From Frankia sp. AgB1.9 (GTDB lineage: Bacteria; Actinomycetota; Actinomycetes; Frankiales; Frankiaceae): a stretch of DNA of 33,646 nt. Below the pieces are notes generated by a model. That model was not told where the DNA came from and searched no databases. It saw only the letters and a list, made by a program, of their open reading frames with translations. Of the stretch, positions 24,731 to 33,098 are shown in pieces. The stretch is from NCBI RefSeq assembly GCF_016786355.1, contig NZ_JADWYX010000103.1:1-33646 (forward strand), written 5' to 3'. A program made the position numbers and the translations under genes. Numbering within the stretch: the first letter of the stretch is position 1; each line of letters opens with the position of its first letter.

Positions 24731-25471
24731 CGTCCTTGACCTGTCTCCTGTGTAAGGAAGGTTGATCACCGATCACTCTTGCTCTTCTGAGGCGCGGCGT
24801 CGGTACTCCTGGAGCCACGGGGTCGTAGGCCGCTCCAAGGAGACGTCAGGGTTGGAGAAGGTCATAATCGCAGGCTAGAAGCCTGCATGCGATCTTCGCG
24901 CGGATGGCTGAGAGGTCAATGCCGGCGGTGACACCGACGTCGCCCCGATTTCGGTGACAGGTCTGGTGATGAAGGACCGCCCCCGGTCAAGGTGACGGAC
25001 CGTGACGGAACAGGGCATGCGCACAGGCGACCGGCCACCCGCCAGGGTCGGGATTGTTGAAGTCATTTCCCCAGTCCCAGGAGACTTCGTTACCGACCCA
25101 GTTTGCCAGGTCTCGCGGTCGCAGACACGAAGTCCGGGCAGGCCGAACTTCGTGGTAGGTCTCACGGGAACCCGGCAAAGGCGCCGTATGAGAAGCCACA
25201 ACATCAGCTCTCGGACACCGAGAAGGCAAAGCGGTCGATGGCTATGGACGCGAACGGCGCCGGACTCTGAAGGATGCGACGGGACCGTAAGGGTGCTGAG
25301 CTGGGCGAACAGCCTGTCAGGGATCCCGACGGGTCAAGGCTCGCCCGTGGCAGGACAGACCTCTTCTGCGGCGTCAGATCTTCGGCGGCAAGCCGACTCG
25401 CGGTCCAGTCCGAGACGGCGATCGGGCCCGCCGCGCCGGCCCGCGCGCAGCCCGGCCCGCACCGCCTCCGC
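24731..25471. other. Long gene-poor stretch
   Basis: About 740 bases. The first ~150 probably hold the terpene synthase promoter. Open frames exist on both strands, for example a minus-strand one with NWVGNEVSWDWGND, but none has a recognised domain or start signal. GCTGAGCTGGGCGAACAGCC at about 25298 also occurs at 12009. Confidence 0.4.
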
Positions 25472-25750
25472 TCACGCCGCCTGGAGGTCATCGGCGGTGG
25501 CGTCGAGGGCGTCGGCATAGGCCCGAGCGTCGTCGGTGAACGCGACCTCGGCGATACGACCCTGCAGGACCTGGCGGCGGACGTCCTCCCGAAAGCGGGC
25601 CGTCGCCGTCGCGATCGCGGCCTCCCGCCGGCGGATGGCCTCGGTCTCCCAGCGTCGTTCTTCCTGGCGGTGGGCGATCAGCCGTTCCGCCCACCGTTCG
25701 CCGCCACGTCCGCCACCACGGCGGACCTTCCCCCGCACCATCCCGGTCAT
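25472..25750 (-). CDS. Small Arg/Ala-rich helical protein, unknown
   Basis: A 92-residue frame from ATG 25750. The sequence ERRWETEAIRRREAAIATAT then ARFREDVRRQVLQGRIAEVA is a strongly charged, helical, coiled-coil-like stretch ending ADALDATADDLQAA. Codon use and composition look like a real actinobacterial gene, but no family is recognised and the start is uncertain; the frame stays open further upstream. Confidence 0.5.
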   Translation of the reverse strand: MTGMVRGKVRRGGGRGGERWAERLIAHRQEERRWETEAIRRREAAIATATARFREDVRRQVLQGRIAEVAFTDDARAYADALDATADDLQAA

Positions 25751-26280
25751 CGCCGCCAGAATCGATGACGACAGCGCGGCACCGGCGTCTCCCCACCGCA
25801 CGCCTAGGCGGTCGGAGCGTGGAGGTGTGCCGGGCCGCATGCCCGTGATGCTGGCTCTCTGCGAGGGCGTGGACCCTTCGGATGGACATCGGGGGCGACG
25901 TCGGCGCTGCGGACAGCAGCCAGGTGTTGAGATCGCCGATAACGGCCTCAGGGGTGAGGGCGCTGGTAGTCCACGGTGCGCCACGCGACGGTCAGCGGCT
26001 AGGCCGCGGGCCGGCCAGAGCGGATCGCGAGGAACACCGCGCGCTGTTCCTTCTCGTCGAGCGCCTGCAGGTTATCGATCACGGGATGGACAGTGTCGGG
26101 CCTCGTCCCGCGACAGGTGGGCGGGTGGATGGGCTGGTTAAAGTGTGGGTGCGCGTTCGAGGACGCGTCCGGGCCCGCGGGAAGGACTGAGTCCACCTCG
26201 ACGTATGTCGCACGGCCTGTGGGATGTCATCTTCTTCACGCCTCCAGCCGCGGGCCGGGACGGCGACGTGAGGAGATGGC
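25751..26280. other. No firmly supported gene
   Basis: Includes the upstream DNA of the ankyrin gene (GAGGAG at about 26270). A minus-strand piece near 26000-26090 reads VIDNLQALDEKEQRAVFLAI and stop, which looks coding in composition but is too short and lacks a start; it may be a gene remnant. Confidence 0.35.
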
Positions 26281-28257
26281 ATGGCCAGTCGTCCACTGCC
26301 GGTAACACCCAATCTCGACCAGCTTCGCCGCCAGGCGAAGGAACTGCGCGACGCTGCCCGTGCCGGCGACCGGGTCGCGTGGGAGCGGATCGCCGCCCGG
26401 GTTGATGTGCGCTCGCAGGCGCCGGTGAGTCTGTCGGTCGCGCAGGTGGTTCTCGCCCGCGAGTACGGGTTCGCCAGCTGGCCACGGCTGAAAGCCGAGG
26501 CCGAGGCGAAGGCACTGGATCGGGTCGGACGGGTCGAGGCGTTCCTGACGGCGAGCGTTACCGTTCGCGACGGCCTGGCTGAGCGGCTGCTGGCCGGGGA
26601 TCCCACGATCGTCGGGTTCGACGCCGCGACCGCCGCTGTGGTCGGCGATGCCGCCACGTTGGGCAGGCTGATCGCGGCCGATCCGGCGGCGGTGAGCCGG
26701 CCGGTCGGCGGCCAGGGGTGGCCGCCCTTGTTGTACGTGTGTCATTCGCGCTGGCACCGGATCGACCCCGACCGGGCCGACGGCTTGCTGGCGGCGGCCC
26801 GGTTGCTGCTCACGGCGGGCGCGGACCCGAACACCGCGGTCCGCCGCGGCGGAGGCGGGCTGACCACCGCGCTGTATGGGGCGGTAGGGGTGGCGGACAA
26901 CCCGGCGGTGACCCGGCTGTTGTTGGAAGCGGGCGCCGACCCTGATGACGGCGAGTCGGCGTATCACGCGGTCTTCCACCCGGACACGGCCTGTCTGCGG
27001 CTGCTGGTCGAGTTCGGTCTGGGCGCTGGTGACGCGACGCGGGCGTTGCCCGGAGCGCTCGGCCGCGACAACCGCGAGGCCGTGCGGCTGCTGCTGGCGG
27101 CCGGCGCGGACCCGGGCCGCGCCCACCCCAACGAGCCGGCGCCCACCGGCCTGCTACCGGACCGGACCCTGAACCCGCTACCAGCCGCAGCGGGCAGCGA
27201 CAGCCCGGCGGTCATTGAGGCGCTACTCGCGGCGGGCGCCGACCCGAACGCCGTGGGCCGCGACGGCCTGTCAGCCCGACGCATCGCGGTCCGCCGCGGC
27301 CGGGACGACGTCGCCGCCGTCCTGGCCTGCTACGGCGCCGCGGACGACGCCACACCTGTCGATCGACTGCTCGGCGCGTGCCGACGCGGCGACGGTCAGG
27401 AGGCACGCCGGCTGCTCGCCGACCATCCTGACCTTCGGCGCCAGCTCAGCAGAGACGATCACGCGGGGCTCGTGGACGCCGCTGAGTACGCCGGCGCCGG
27501 CCCGGTCGCTCTCATGCTCGATCTCGGTTTCCCCGTCGGGGTGCACCGGCCCGAGGACGGCGCGACCGCCCTGCACGCCGCCAGCTACACCGGCCGCCTC
27601 GACGCGGTCCGGCTGCTCCTCGACCACGGCGCCGACATCGACGCCGCCGACCAGCAGTGGGGAGCGACCCCGCTGGCATGGGCAACGGTCGGTAGCGGCG
27701 AACGCCCCGCCTACAGCCCAGACGGCGACTGGGCTGCCACCGTCAGCCTCCTGCTAACTGCCGGGGCGACCCGGGACGGTGCCTGGGTCGGGGGCAAGCC
27801 GCCCACCGACGAGGTCGCCGTTCTGCTCGCCGGCTACGGCATCGGCGAGCCAGACGACGATGCATCGTCAACTCCAGCCGAGCCACCGGCGAAGGCTGCA
27901 CCTCCCACGCCAGCGGCCCGCCGGATCAGCGAGCAGCTCCGCACGGCGTTCGACACCAGCGACAACCAGGCGCTCGCCGACGTGTTGCACCCCGACGTCC
28001 GCTGGGGCGGCGGACCAACCGGCTGCCATAGCCGCGCCCACGTCCTGGAGTGGTACCAACTGCTGCGCGCCCAAGGGGTCAGCGCCACCGTCGAGACGAT
28101 GACGATCCACGGTGACACGATCACCCTCGGCCTCGCCGTCACCCACGCCGGGCAGACCGAGCGCCCCGCGGACCCGGCGAATCTCTTCTATCAAGCGTTC
28201 ACCGTCGCCGACGACGCCGTGGTCGAGATCCGCGACGCGAACGAGCACCACCCGTAG
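26281..28257 (+). CDS. Ankyrin-repeat protein with C-terminal SnoaL-like domain
   Basis: A 658-residue cytoplasmic protein. The N-terminal ~80 residues (VTPNLDQLRRQAKELRDAAR, WPRLKAEAEA) are a helical lead common to actinobacterial ankyrin proteins. From about 110 to 525 there are at least seven ankyrin units, e.g. AARLLLTAGADPNTAVR, VTRLLLEAGADPDD, AVRLLLAAGADPG, VIEALLAAGADPNAVGRDG and AVRLLLDHGADIDAADQQ. Residues about 540-655 form a SnoaL/NTF2-like domain (ISEQLRTAFDTSDNQALADV, HPDVRWGGG, YQAFTVADDAVVEIRD). Ankyrin stacks bind proteins; the SnoaL part could bind a ligand. ATG 26281 follows GAGGAG. No partner gene is evident. Confidence 0.9.
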   Translation: MASRPLPVTPNLDQLRRQAKELRDAARAGDRVAWERIAARVDVRSQAPVSLSVAQVVLAREYGFASWPRLKAEAEAKALDRVGRVEAFLTASVTVRDGLAERLLAGDPTIVGFDAATAAVVGDAATLGRLIAADPAAVSRPVGGQGWPPLLYVCHSRWHRIDPDRADGLLAAARLLLTAGADPNTAVRRGGGGLTTALYGAVGVADNPAVTRLLLEAGADPDDGESAYHAVFHPDTACLRLLVEFGLGAGDATRALPGALGRDNREAVRLLLAAGADPGRAHPNEPAPTGLLPDRTLNPLPAAAGSDSPAVIEALLAAGADPNAVGRDGLSARRIAVRRGRDDVAAVLACYGAADDATPVDRLLGACRRGDGQEARRLLADHPDLRRQLSRDDHAGLVDAAEYAGAGPVALMLDLGFPVGVHRPEDGATALHAASYTGRLDAVRLLLDHGADIDAADQQWGATPLAWATVGSGERPAYSPDGDWAATVSLLLTAGATRDGAWVGGKPPTDEVAVLLAGYGIGEPDDDASSTPAEPPAKAAPPTPAARRISEQLRTAFDTSDNQALADVLHPDVRWGGGPTGCHSRAHVLEWYQLLRAQGVSATVETMTIHGDTITLGLAVTHAGQTERPADPANLFYQAFTVADDAVVEIRDANEHHP

Positions 28258-28279
28258 AACGGTCCCGCCGAGCCCTAGC

Positions 28280-28308
28280 GCCGGTGCCGGGACCTGCCCG
28301 GCACCGGC
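28280..28308 (+). terminator. Terminator hairpin after the ankyrin gene
   Basis: GCCGGTGCCGGG and CCCGGCACCGGC form a perfect 12-bp stem with loop ACCTG, 22 bases past the ankyrin stop. No U-tract. Confidence 0.85.
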
Positions 28309-28380
28309 ACACGAGTGTCGGGCAGGCTCACCACCGTCCTCGCGGCTTGCCCCAAACCCACAACAGGCCTGTCCACTCCG

Positions 28381-28404
28381 GTTGACAAGATGAGTATTGT
28401 CAAC
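28381..28404. promoter_or_regulatory. Inverted repeat operator/promoter of the HTH-ClpN cassette
   Basis: GTTGACAA (28381-28388) and TTGTCAAC (28397-28404) are a perfect 8-bp dyad with 8-base spacer, 13 bases before the ATG of the HTH gene. The left half contains a consensus -35 hexamer TTGACA. This is the arrangement of an autoregulatory operator over a promoter; the regulator is presumably the adjacent HTH protein. Confidence 0.7.
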
Positions 28405-28417
28405 TGAAGATGACAGC

Positions 28418-28651
28418 ATGCGGGAAGCAACAACCTTGGCGGCGGCTGCCGCCCACGACGACCCGGAGATCGGGCTCGCGGCGATCGTGGCGCTCCGCGA
28501 GCTGCTGGACCAGTTGGAAGCGCTACAGGTCGCCTCGGCGCGCGAGCACGGCTGGACATGGGAACGGATCGCGACCGCGCTGGGGCTCACCCGGCAGGGT
28601 GTGCACAAGAAGTACGCCCCACGGCGGCTGCCCGGACGCAGGCAGCCATGA
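28418..28651 (+). CDS. Small helix-turn-helix regulator paired with a Clp-N protein
   Basis: A 77-residue protein from ATG 28418. Most of it is helical (IGLAAIVALRELLDQLEALQ) and the C-terminal HTH is HGWTWERIATALGLTRQGVH then KKYA. This pattern occurs in actinobacterial two-gene cassettes with a Clp N-domain protein. ATGA at 28648-28651 overlaps the next start. It probably binds the dyad just upstream. A TTG at 28397 could extend it, but lies inside the dyad. Confidence 0.85.
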   Translation: MREATTLAAAAAHDDPEIGLAAIVALRELLDQLEALQVASAREHGWTWERIATALGLTRQGVHKKYAPRRLPGRRQP

Positions 28652-29265
28652 GCCGGCCCAACGCCCGCGGCGGCGCCGGGCCTCGGACATACCTGGCTCG
28701 GCCGATCGGCCCGGTGCTGACCGCGGCGCGGGAGGAAGCCGGCCAGGCCCGCCATGGCTACGTCGGGGTCGAGCATCTACTGATCGCGTTGACCCGGGAG
28801 CAGACGGGCTCGACGTCGCGGCTACTCGCCGAGCACAGCGTCACCTACCCACGGACGCGCGACGCGGTCTGGCTCGTCGTCGGGTCCGGTCGTGGCGACG
28901 GGCCACGCTGGGACGCCGGAACACTGCTAGCCACCCTGGGCATCGATCTCGACGAGATCCGCCGTCAGGTCGACGCGCGGTTCGGGCCGGACCCGATACA
29001 TCGGCTCTACACCAGCGAGGTCGGCTGGAACCTCCGTCCCCGCGGCCCGCTGTGCGAACCGCCACTGACCCCCCAGCTCAAACGCACCCTGGACAACACC
29101 CTCGGACGGTGCTGGGACGCCACACCTCCCCAGCTGCACCAGCGCCTGCTCCTCGCCACCCTCGACGCACAGAGCACCGGCCTGGGCCGGGTACTCGACG
29201 AGCTGGACGTATCCCTGCCGCTGCTGCGCGCAGCGGTCGCCACGCACCTGCCGATCGCCAGCTAA
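28648..29265 (+). CDS. Stand-alone Clp N-terminal domain protein
   Basis: A 205-residue protein with two Clp-N-like repeats: AREEAGQARHGYVGVEHLLI with ALTREQTGSTSRLLAE (about 28-65), and LKRTLDNTLGRCWDATPPQL with QRLLLATLDAQSTGLGRVLD (about 138-185). Clp-N domains bind substrates and adaptors for ClpC/ClpB; no AAA+ module is present, so it cannot unfold protein itself. It is coupled to the HTH gene and its stop overlaps, tail to tail, the stop of the minus-strand gene at 29262. A role as adaptor or stress sensor is inferred. Confidence 0.85.
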   Translation: MSRPNARGGAGPRTYLARPIGPVLTAAREEAGQARHGYVGVEHLLIALTREQTGSTSRLLAEHSVTYPRTRDAVWLVVGSGRGDGPRWDAGTLLATLGIDLDEIRRQVDARFGPDPIHRLYTSEVGWNLRPRGPLCEPPLTPQLKRTLDNTLGRCWDATPPQLHQRLLLATLDAQSTGLGRVLDELDVSLPLLRAAVATHLPIAS

Positions 29266-29576
29266 CCGGCAGCGGCCCGCAACGCGGCGAGCACCCACTC
29301 GTCCGGCGGACTGCCAAACAACCCCTCCGCCGTCGCATACACCCGGCACTGAAGCCCAAAATCACCTCGACCGGCCGCTGCCGGGTCAACATCCCGGCCG
29401 TTGATCCGCAGCGTCGGTGAGCCGAGGAAACGTTCGGCCTGCGCGGTCTGGTCGTCGCCTACCCGACGTGCCCGCACCGGCGCGGACACCCCGGCCCGCT
29501 CCAACAGCTCACCCAAATGGGCGAGAAACGGGCCGTGGTTCGGGCAGCCGTCGACATACAGGACCTCGATCAGCAT
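29262..29576 (-). CDS. Thioredoxin-fold-like protein near ArsR
   Basis: A 104-residue protein from ATG 29576 (a longer start at 29615 adds an unlikely lead). The first strand IEVLYVDGCPNHGPFLAHLG has a single active-site-like Cys (C-P-N-H) and the middle has FLGSPTLRINGRDVDPAA, the cis-Pro strand of thioredoxin folds (S-P-T/G). Similar proteins occur near metal-resistance genes of actinobacteria. One further Cys is at LQCRVYA. A redox or metal-handling role is inferred. It lies downstream of arsR on the same strand, 240 bases apart. Confidence 0.75.
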   Translation of the reverse strand: MLIEVLYVDGCPNHGPFLAHLGELLERAGVSAPVRARRVGDDQTAQAERFLGSPTLRINGRDVDPAAAGRGDFGLQCRVYATAEGLFGSPPDEWVLAALRAAAG

Positions 29577-29816
29577 CGCCACCACCCCGTCACACACGGC
29601 ATCGACGATCAGCATCCGTCCGTCAGCACAGACGCGACACGTTCAAGGACGATCTACCACCAAGGTCCGCGATGGCGGCAGCCGGTGGTACCCCGCATCC
29701 ACCGTCCTGACCTCCGCGCCTGCGTAGGCCGGAGAAGTCGGCTGCCAGCGCTCACCACCCCGCCCGGCCTCAGCCGCCTTCGCTCTCCACAGGACGGCTC
29801 AGGCTCGCGGTGTTAA

Positions 29817-30155
29817 TCAGGCGGCGTCGGCCGCCGCGGGTGCCGGCGTGACCATCGCGGCGAGTGCCGCCATGGCGTTGGGTACCGGTCGGTAGTAGGC
29901 CCAGACGCCGCGTATGTCGCGGCTGATCAGACCGGCGTCGACGAGGACCTTCAGGTGGTGGCTGACGGTCGGCAGGGTCAGGCCGAGGGGTTCGGTGAGT
30001 TCGCAGATGCAGGCTTCGCCACCGTCGCGCGCGTAGATCATCGACAGGAGTCGTAGACGGGCCGGCACGGCGATGGCCTTCAGGACGGCGGCGAGCTGGT
30101 CGGCCTCCGCCGCGGACAGCGGCTCGTGGGCCAGTGGTGTGCAACAGGCGGACAT
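29817..30155 (-). CDS. ArsR-family metal(loid)-type regulator
   Basis: A 112-residue ArsR/SmtB winged helix. The N-terminus MSACCTPL has a vicinal Cys pair, the HTH is ELTEPLGLTLPTVSHHLKVL and the wing is DAGLISRDIRGVWAYYRPVP; ACICELTE adds two more cysteines (C-x-C) in the helix before the HTH. Such a cysteine set fits an arsenite or metal sensor that releases DNA on binding. ATG 30155 is chosen; the longer frame upstream is Ala/Arg-rich without domain character. The thioredoxin-like gene downstream may be a target. Confidence 0.85.
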   Translation of the reverse strand: MSACCTPLAHEPLSAAEADQLAAVLKAIAVPARLRLLSMIYARDGGEACICELTEPLGLTLPTVSHHLKVLVDAGLISRDIRGVWAYYRPVPNAMAALAAMVTPAPAAADAA

Positions 30156-30267
30156 CGCCCCGAGGAGGCCGGGTCCCGGTTCCGGCTCGGCCTCGCGGGT
30201 CGCGGGTCGTGTTGCCGCGGCGACCGGTGTCCTCGAGAACGCACCCAAAACCGCGGCCCGGGTCGCG

Positions 30268-30342
30268 GTCACCGGATGGATGCGTGTCCTGTCCGGCCTC
30301 AAGACCCTCCTCGAAACCGGCCAGCCCCTGCACGCGGGCTAA
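30268..30342 (+). pseudogene. Possible SRPBCC (AHSA1-like) C-terminal scrap
   Basis: The plus strand ends with VTGWMRVLSGLKTLLETGQP then LHAG and stop. The pattern G-W-x-x-x-L-x-x-L-K-x-L-L-E-T-G is typical of the last helix of SRPBCC-fold proteins, which often sit beside ArsR genes. Nothing upstream in frame resembles the rest of the fold. Only ~25 residues support it. Confidence 0.35.
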
Positions 30343-30474
30343 CCCACGAAGCCGACCTCCACGATTGCCACATCGGTGGCCGTGCTCCCGCCACCGGGCG
30401 AACCGGACAACGACGGCCCGCCGCCGCCCACAACATCGCTGATCCGATGAGGACAGCGCGATGGCGAGCTGCGG

Positions 30475-30645
30475 TCATTTCGCTGGGAGCTGTTCGACGA
30501 ACTCGAGTGAGCGGCGCAGCCAGGCTGCCAGGGCCCGGTCGGTGAGGGCATCGGGAGCGGCGGTGATCCAACCAGCCATCGGCCGGCCCGTGAAGTCGAG
30601 CAACCGCGCCCCAGGCTCCGCGAGCACGGCAGATGGCGGGACTCT
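30475..30645 (-). pseudogene. TfoX N-domain family, C-terminal fragment
   Basis: The minus strand reads LAEPGARLLDFTGRPMAGWI then TAAPDALTDRALAAWLRRSL and EFVEQLPAK, matching the second half of TfoX N-domain proteins (G-R-P-M-x-G-W, then A-W-x-x-x-x-L-x-x-x-x-x-L-P-x-K). The first half is replaced by the start region of the methyltransferase gene. It is a remnant. Confidence 0.5.
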
Positions 30646-30701
30646 CTAGGCTGGCCTCTTCAGGGCCCGGCGTTGGCTGGGTGGTGAGAAAGGTGTCCGC
30701 G

Positions 30702-31361
30702 GTGGCGGAGCGGGAGTTGGCCGAGGCCCAGCGCGAGCACTGGCAGCGGACCTACGGCGAGAACCCCGCCATGTACGGTCAGGAACCATCGCAGCCGGCC
30801 GTCCACGCGGCCAAAGCGTTCCGCGCGGCCGACGCCCGTAGGGTGCTGGAGCTGGGCGCCGGCCACGGCCGCGACGCGCTGTATTTCGCCCGCACGGGCT
30901 TCACCGTGGTGGCTACCGATTTCAGTGTGGTGGGCCTGGAGCATTTGCGCTCGGCTGCTGGTAGTCAGGGCACGGCGGAGCGGATCGTCACGGCCGCCCA
31001 TGACGTCCGCGAGCCATTGCCACTGAGGGACGGATCCGTGGACGCGGTGTTCGCGCACATGCTGCTGAGCATGGCCCTGGCCACCGCGGAGATCCACGCG
31101 GTGGTCGAGGAGGTGCGCCGGGTGCTGCGACCGGGCGGCGTCTTCGTCTACACCGTGCGGCATACCGGCGACGCCCATCACCGGGCCGGGACCAGCCACG
31201 GCGACGACATCTGGGAGCACGGCGGTTTCGCCGTGCACTTTTTCGCCCGCGACCTGATCGACGACCTCGCCACCGGCTGGACACTGAACGAGGTGCACGC
31301 CTTCGAGGAAGGCGCCCTGCCCCGGCGGCTGTGGCGCATCACCCAGACCCTGCCCCGATAG
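30702..31361 (+). CDS. Class I SAM-dependent methyltransferase
   Basis: A 219-residue methyltransferase. It begins AERELAEAQREHWQRTYGEN; motif I is ARRVLELGAGHGRDALYFAR, motif II region TVVATDFSVVGLEHL, then VDAVFAHMLLSMAL and EEVRRVLRPGGVFVYTVRH (post-motif region). It should transfer a methyl group from SAM to a small molecule; the H-rich DAHHRAGTSHGDD loop may be part of the substrate site. The start is uncertain: GTG 30702 has AAAGG eight bases upstream, with ATG 30633 and GTG 30681 as alternatives. Proximity to arsR invites a metal(loid) methylation idea, but the Cys set of ArsM is absent. Confidence 0.85.
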   Translation: MAERELAEAQREHWQRTYGENPAMYGQEPSQPAVHAAKAFRAADARRVLELGAGHGRDALYFARTGFTVVATDFSVVGLEHLRSAAGSQGTAERIVTAAHDVREPLPLRDGSVDAVFAHMLLSMALATAEIHAVVEEVRRVLRPGGVFVYTVRHTGDAHHRAGTSHGDDIWEHGGFAVHFFARDLIDDLATGWTLNEVHAFEEGALPRRLWRITQTLPR

Positions 31362-31456
31362 CCGCCCACGCCACGCCAGAGCCCCTGGAGCTCGACCGCG
31401 CAGAACGGACACCGGCAGGGCACGTACGACGGCTACAAGGGGCCAGGTGGGAGCGG

Positions 31457-32665
31457 TCAGTCACCCCAGCCGGACTTGGTTCTCCTACGCCCCGGCGCAC
31501 TGCCGCGACGCACGAACGCGAGAGCCGCACCGGCGGCGAGGAGTGCCGCGAGCGCCGCGAAGCCGTAGGTGAGTGTGGTGAGGGAGGCGACGGTGGCGAC
31601 GAGCAGCGGGCCGCCCGCGTCGCCGAGTTCACGGCCGAGCTCGGCGGCGCCCATGGTCTGGCCTAGGCGTTCGGTAGGGGTGCTCGCGGCGAGCGCCGCG
31701 AAACCCAGCGGGGTGATCAGACCTACCCCCACGCCGATCAGCGCGGCGCCGACAAGCACGCCGGCGAGGCCGGGCAGCATCGCGCCGGTCAGACCCGCGG
31801 CGGTGACCGCCAGGCCCGCGGCCAGACCAGAACGAGTCGTCAGGCGCCGCTGATCGAGGGCACGTCCTGCCCATGGCTGAACGACGGCCGCGCACGCGGC
31901 GACGACAGAGACAGCCGCCCCGGTCACCGGCGCGCCCAGCCCTGCCACCCGGCCTGAAACCGGCAGGAAACCGACCCCGACGGAAAGAGCCGCCGTCGCG
32001 CCGGCCAGCGCGGCGGTCGGGGCGAGGAAGTCCGTGTCAGCCAACCGCCGGGCCAGATCTGCCACGGTCTGGCGGGACCTGGGCAGCGGCGCCACGACCG
32101 GCACGGCCAGCGCCGCCCACAGCGCGACCGTGACGCCAAGCACGGCCAGCACCGTGAACAGCAGTTGTATACCGCCAGCCCACACCAGCACCCCGCCCAG
32201 CAGCGGGCCCAGGGTGTAACCGATCGACTTGTAGAACCCATAGGAGCCGAACGCACGCCCATGCTTGGCCGCCGGATTCAGCCGGGCCACCAGCGCCGAG
32301 GCCGACGGGGAGAAAGCCGACGCCGCGGCGCCCTGGCCAAGACGCGCGGCCCACAGCCAGCCAGGACTGTCCGCCACCGCATACAGCGCAGACGCGAGAG
32401 CAAAAGCCATCAGCCCACCGAGCAGCACCGGCCGGGCACCGACGCGGTCAGCGAGACCACCGAACACCGGTTTGAGCAGCACCTCAGCCCCGTCATACAG
32501 GGCCAGCAGCCCACCGAGCACCAGAAGCGAGGTGACAGCGTGCCCGGAGGCCGCGCCGAGGTTGGCGGCGATGCCATGCGCACCGAACGCGGTGGTGAAC
32601 CCGGCCGCGTACAGCGGCCACATCTGCCCAGCCGGCGCCGCGGGCGCCATCGCTGACCGTGTCAT
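31457..32665 (-). CDS. MFS transporter
   Basis: A 402-residue, ~12-helix major facilitator protein. The loop 2-3 motif GGLADRVGARPVLLGGLMA is the classic G-x-x-x-D-R-x-G-R/A signature of drug/H+ antiporters; WAARLGQGAAASAFSPSASA marks helix 4 and YGFYKSIGYTLGPLLGGVLV helix 5 (motif C-like G-P-x-x-G-G). It is expected to export a small molecule with proton exchange. ATG 32665; no strong ribosome binding site. Convergent with the methyltransferase gene; no adjacent regulator on its strand. Confidence 0.92.
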   Translation of the reverse strand: MTRSAMAPAAPAGQMWPLYAAGFTTAFGAHGIAANLGAASGHAVTSLLVLGGLLALYDGAEVLLKPVFGGLADRVGARPVLLGGLMAFALASALYAVADSPGWLWAARLGQGAAASAFSPSASALVARLNPAAKHGRAFGSYGFYKSIGYTLGPLLGGVLVWAGGIQLLFTVLAVLGVTVALWAALAVPVVAPLPRSRQTVADLARRLADTDFLAPTAALAGATAALSVGVGFLPVSGRVAGLGAPVTGAAVSVVAACAAVVQPWAGRALDQRRLTTRSGLAAGLAVTAAGLTGAMLPGLAGVLVGAALIGVGVGLITPLGFAALAASTPTERLGQTMGAAELGRELGDAGGPLLVATVASLTTLTYGFAALAALLAAGAALAFVRRGSAPGRRRTKSGWGD

Positions 32666-32714
32666 CGGTCATGCAGCGCGCGCAAGACGCGCTGATCCCG
32701 TCCCGGATAGCCGA

Positions 32715-33068
32715 TCACGTTCCGGCGCTATCCCACGAACTGTCGTACGCCGGCATCTCGTCGGTGATCACACCGTAGGGCGCACCACCCGAGGTGCGGC
32801 CCACCACGAAGAACACCCTGCCGTTCAGGATGGTCCACCACTCGTCGTCGACTTGGTCGCCGCCATTCTCGGCGTGACCGCGTCGGATCGCCGGGGGGCG
32901 TTGTGCCCATTGGCGCGACGAGTCTGGCAACGCGAACCCGAGCGCGGTGAGGTCGTCGTAGGCGGTATGGCGGTCGACGCCGTACCGCTTGGCGTAGCTA
33001 TTCACGGTCACTACCGCGCCGGAACGGATCCACTCTCGCGCCGAGTCACGCCGTTGCCGCTGAGGCAT
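32715..33068 (-). CDS. Small HTH-containing conserved protein
   Basis: A 117-residue protein from ATG 33068. The N-terminal half holds an HTH-like segment VVTVNSYAKRYGVDRHTAYD then DLTALGF, and the C-terminal half DDEWWTILNGRVFFVVGRTS with GGAPYGVITDEMPAYDSSW. Two-part proteins of this kind recur in actinobacteria as uncharacterised DNA-binding candidates. Its target is unknown. It lies 49 bases upstream of the MFS gene on the same strand and may share its message. Confidence 0.75.
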   Translation of the reverse strand: MPQRQRRDSAREWIRSGAVVTVNSYAKRYGVDRHTAYDDLTALGFALPDSSRQWAQRPPAIRRGHAENGGDQVDDEWWTILNGRVFFVVGRTSGGAPYGVITDEMPAYDSSWDSAGT

Positions 33069-33098
33069 CCGGTGACGTCGCGGCTGCACGCTCGGATG

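Noticed and set aside
12009..25317. GCTGAGCTGGGCGAACAGCC at 12009 and about 25298 as a dispersed repeat or attachment site pair
   Set aside because: The match stops after 20 bases, neither copy borders an integrase or a clear element edge, and no tRNA is near.
30681..31361. ArsM-type arsenite methyltransferase
   Set aside because: The protein has the SAM-binding motifs but lacks the conserved cysteines of ArsM; nearness to arsR alone is not enough.
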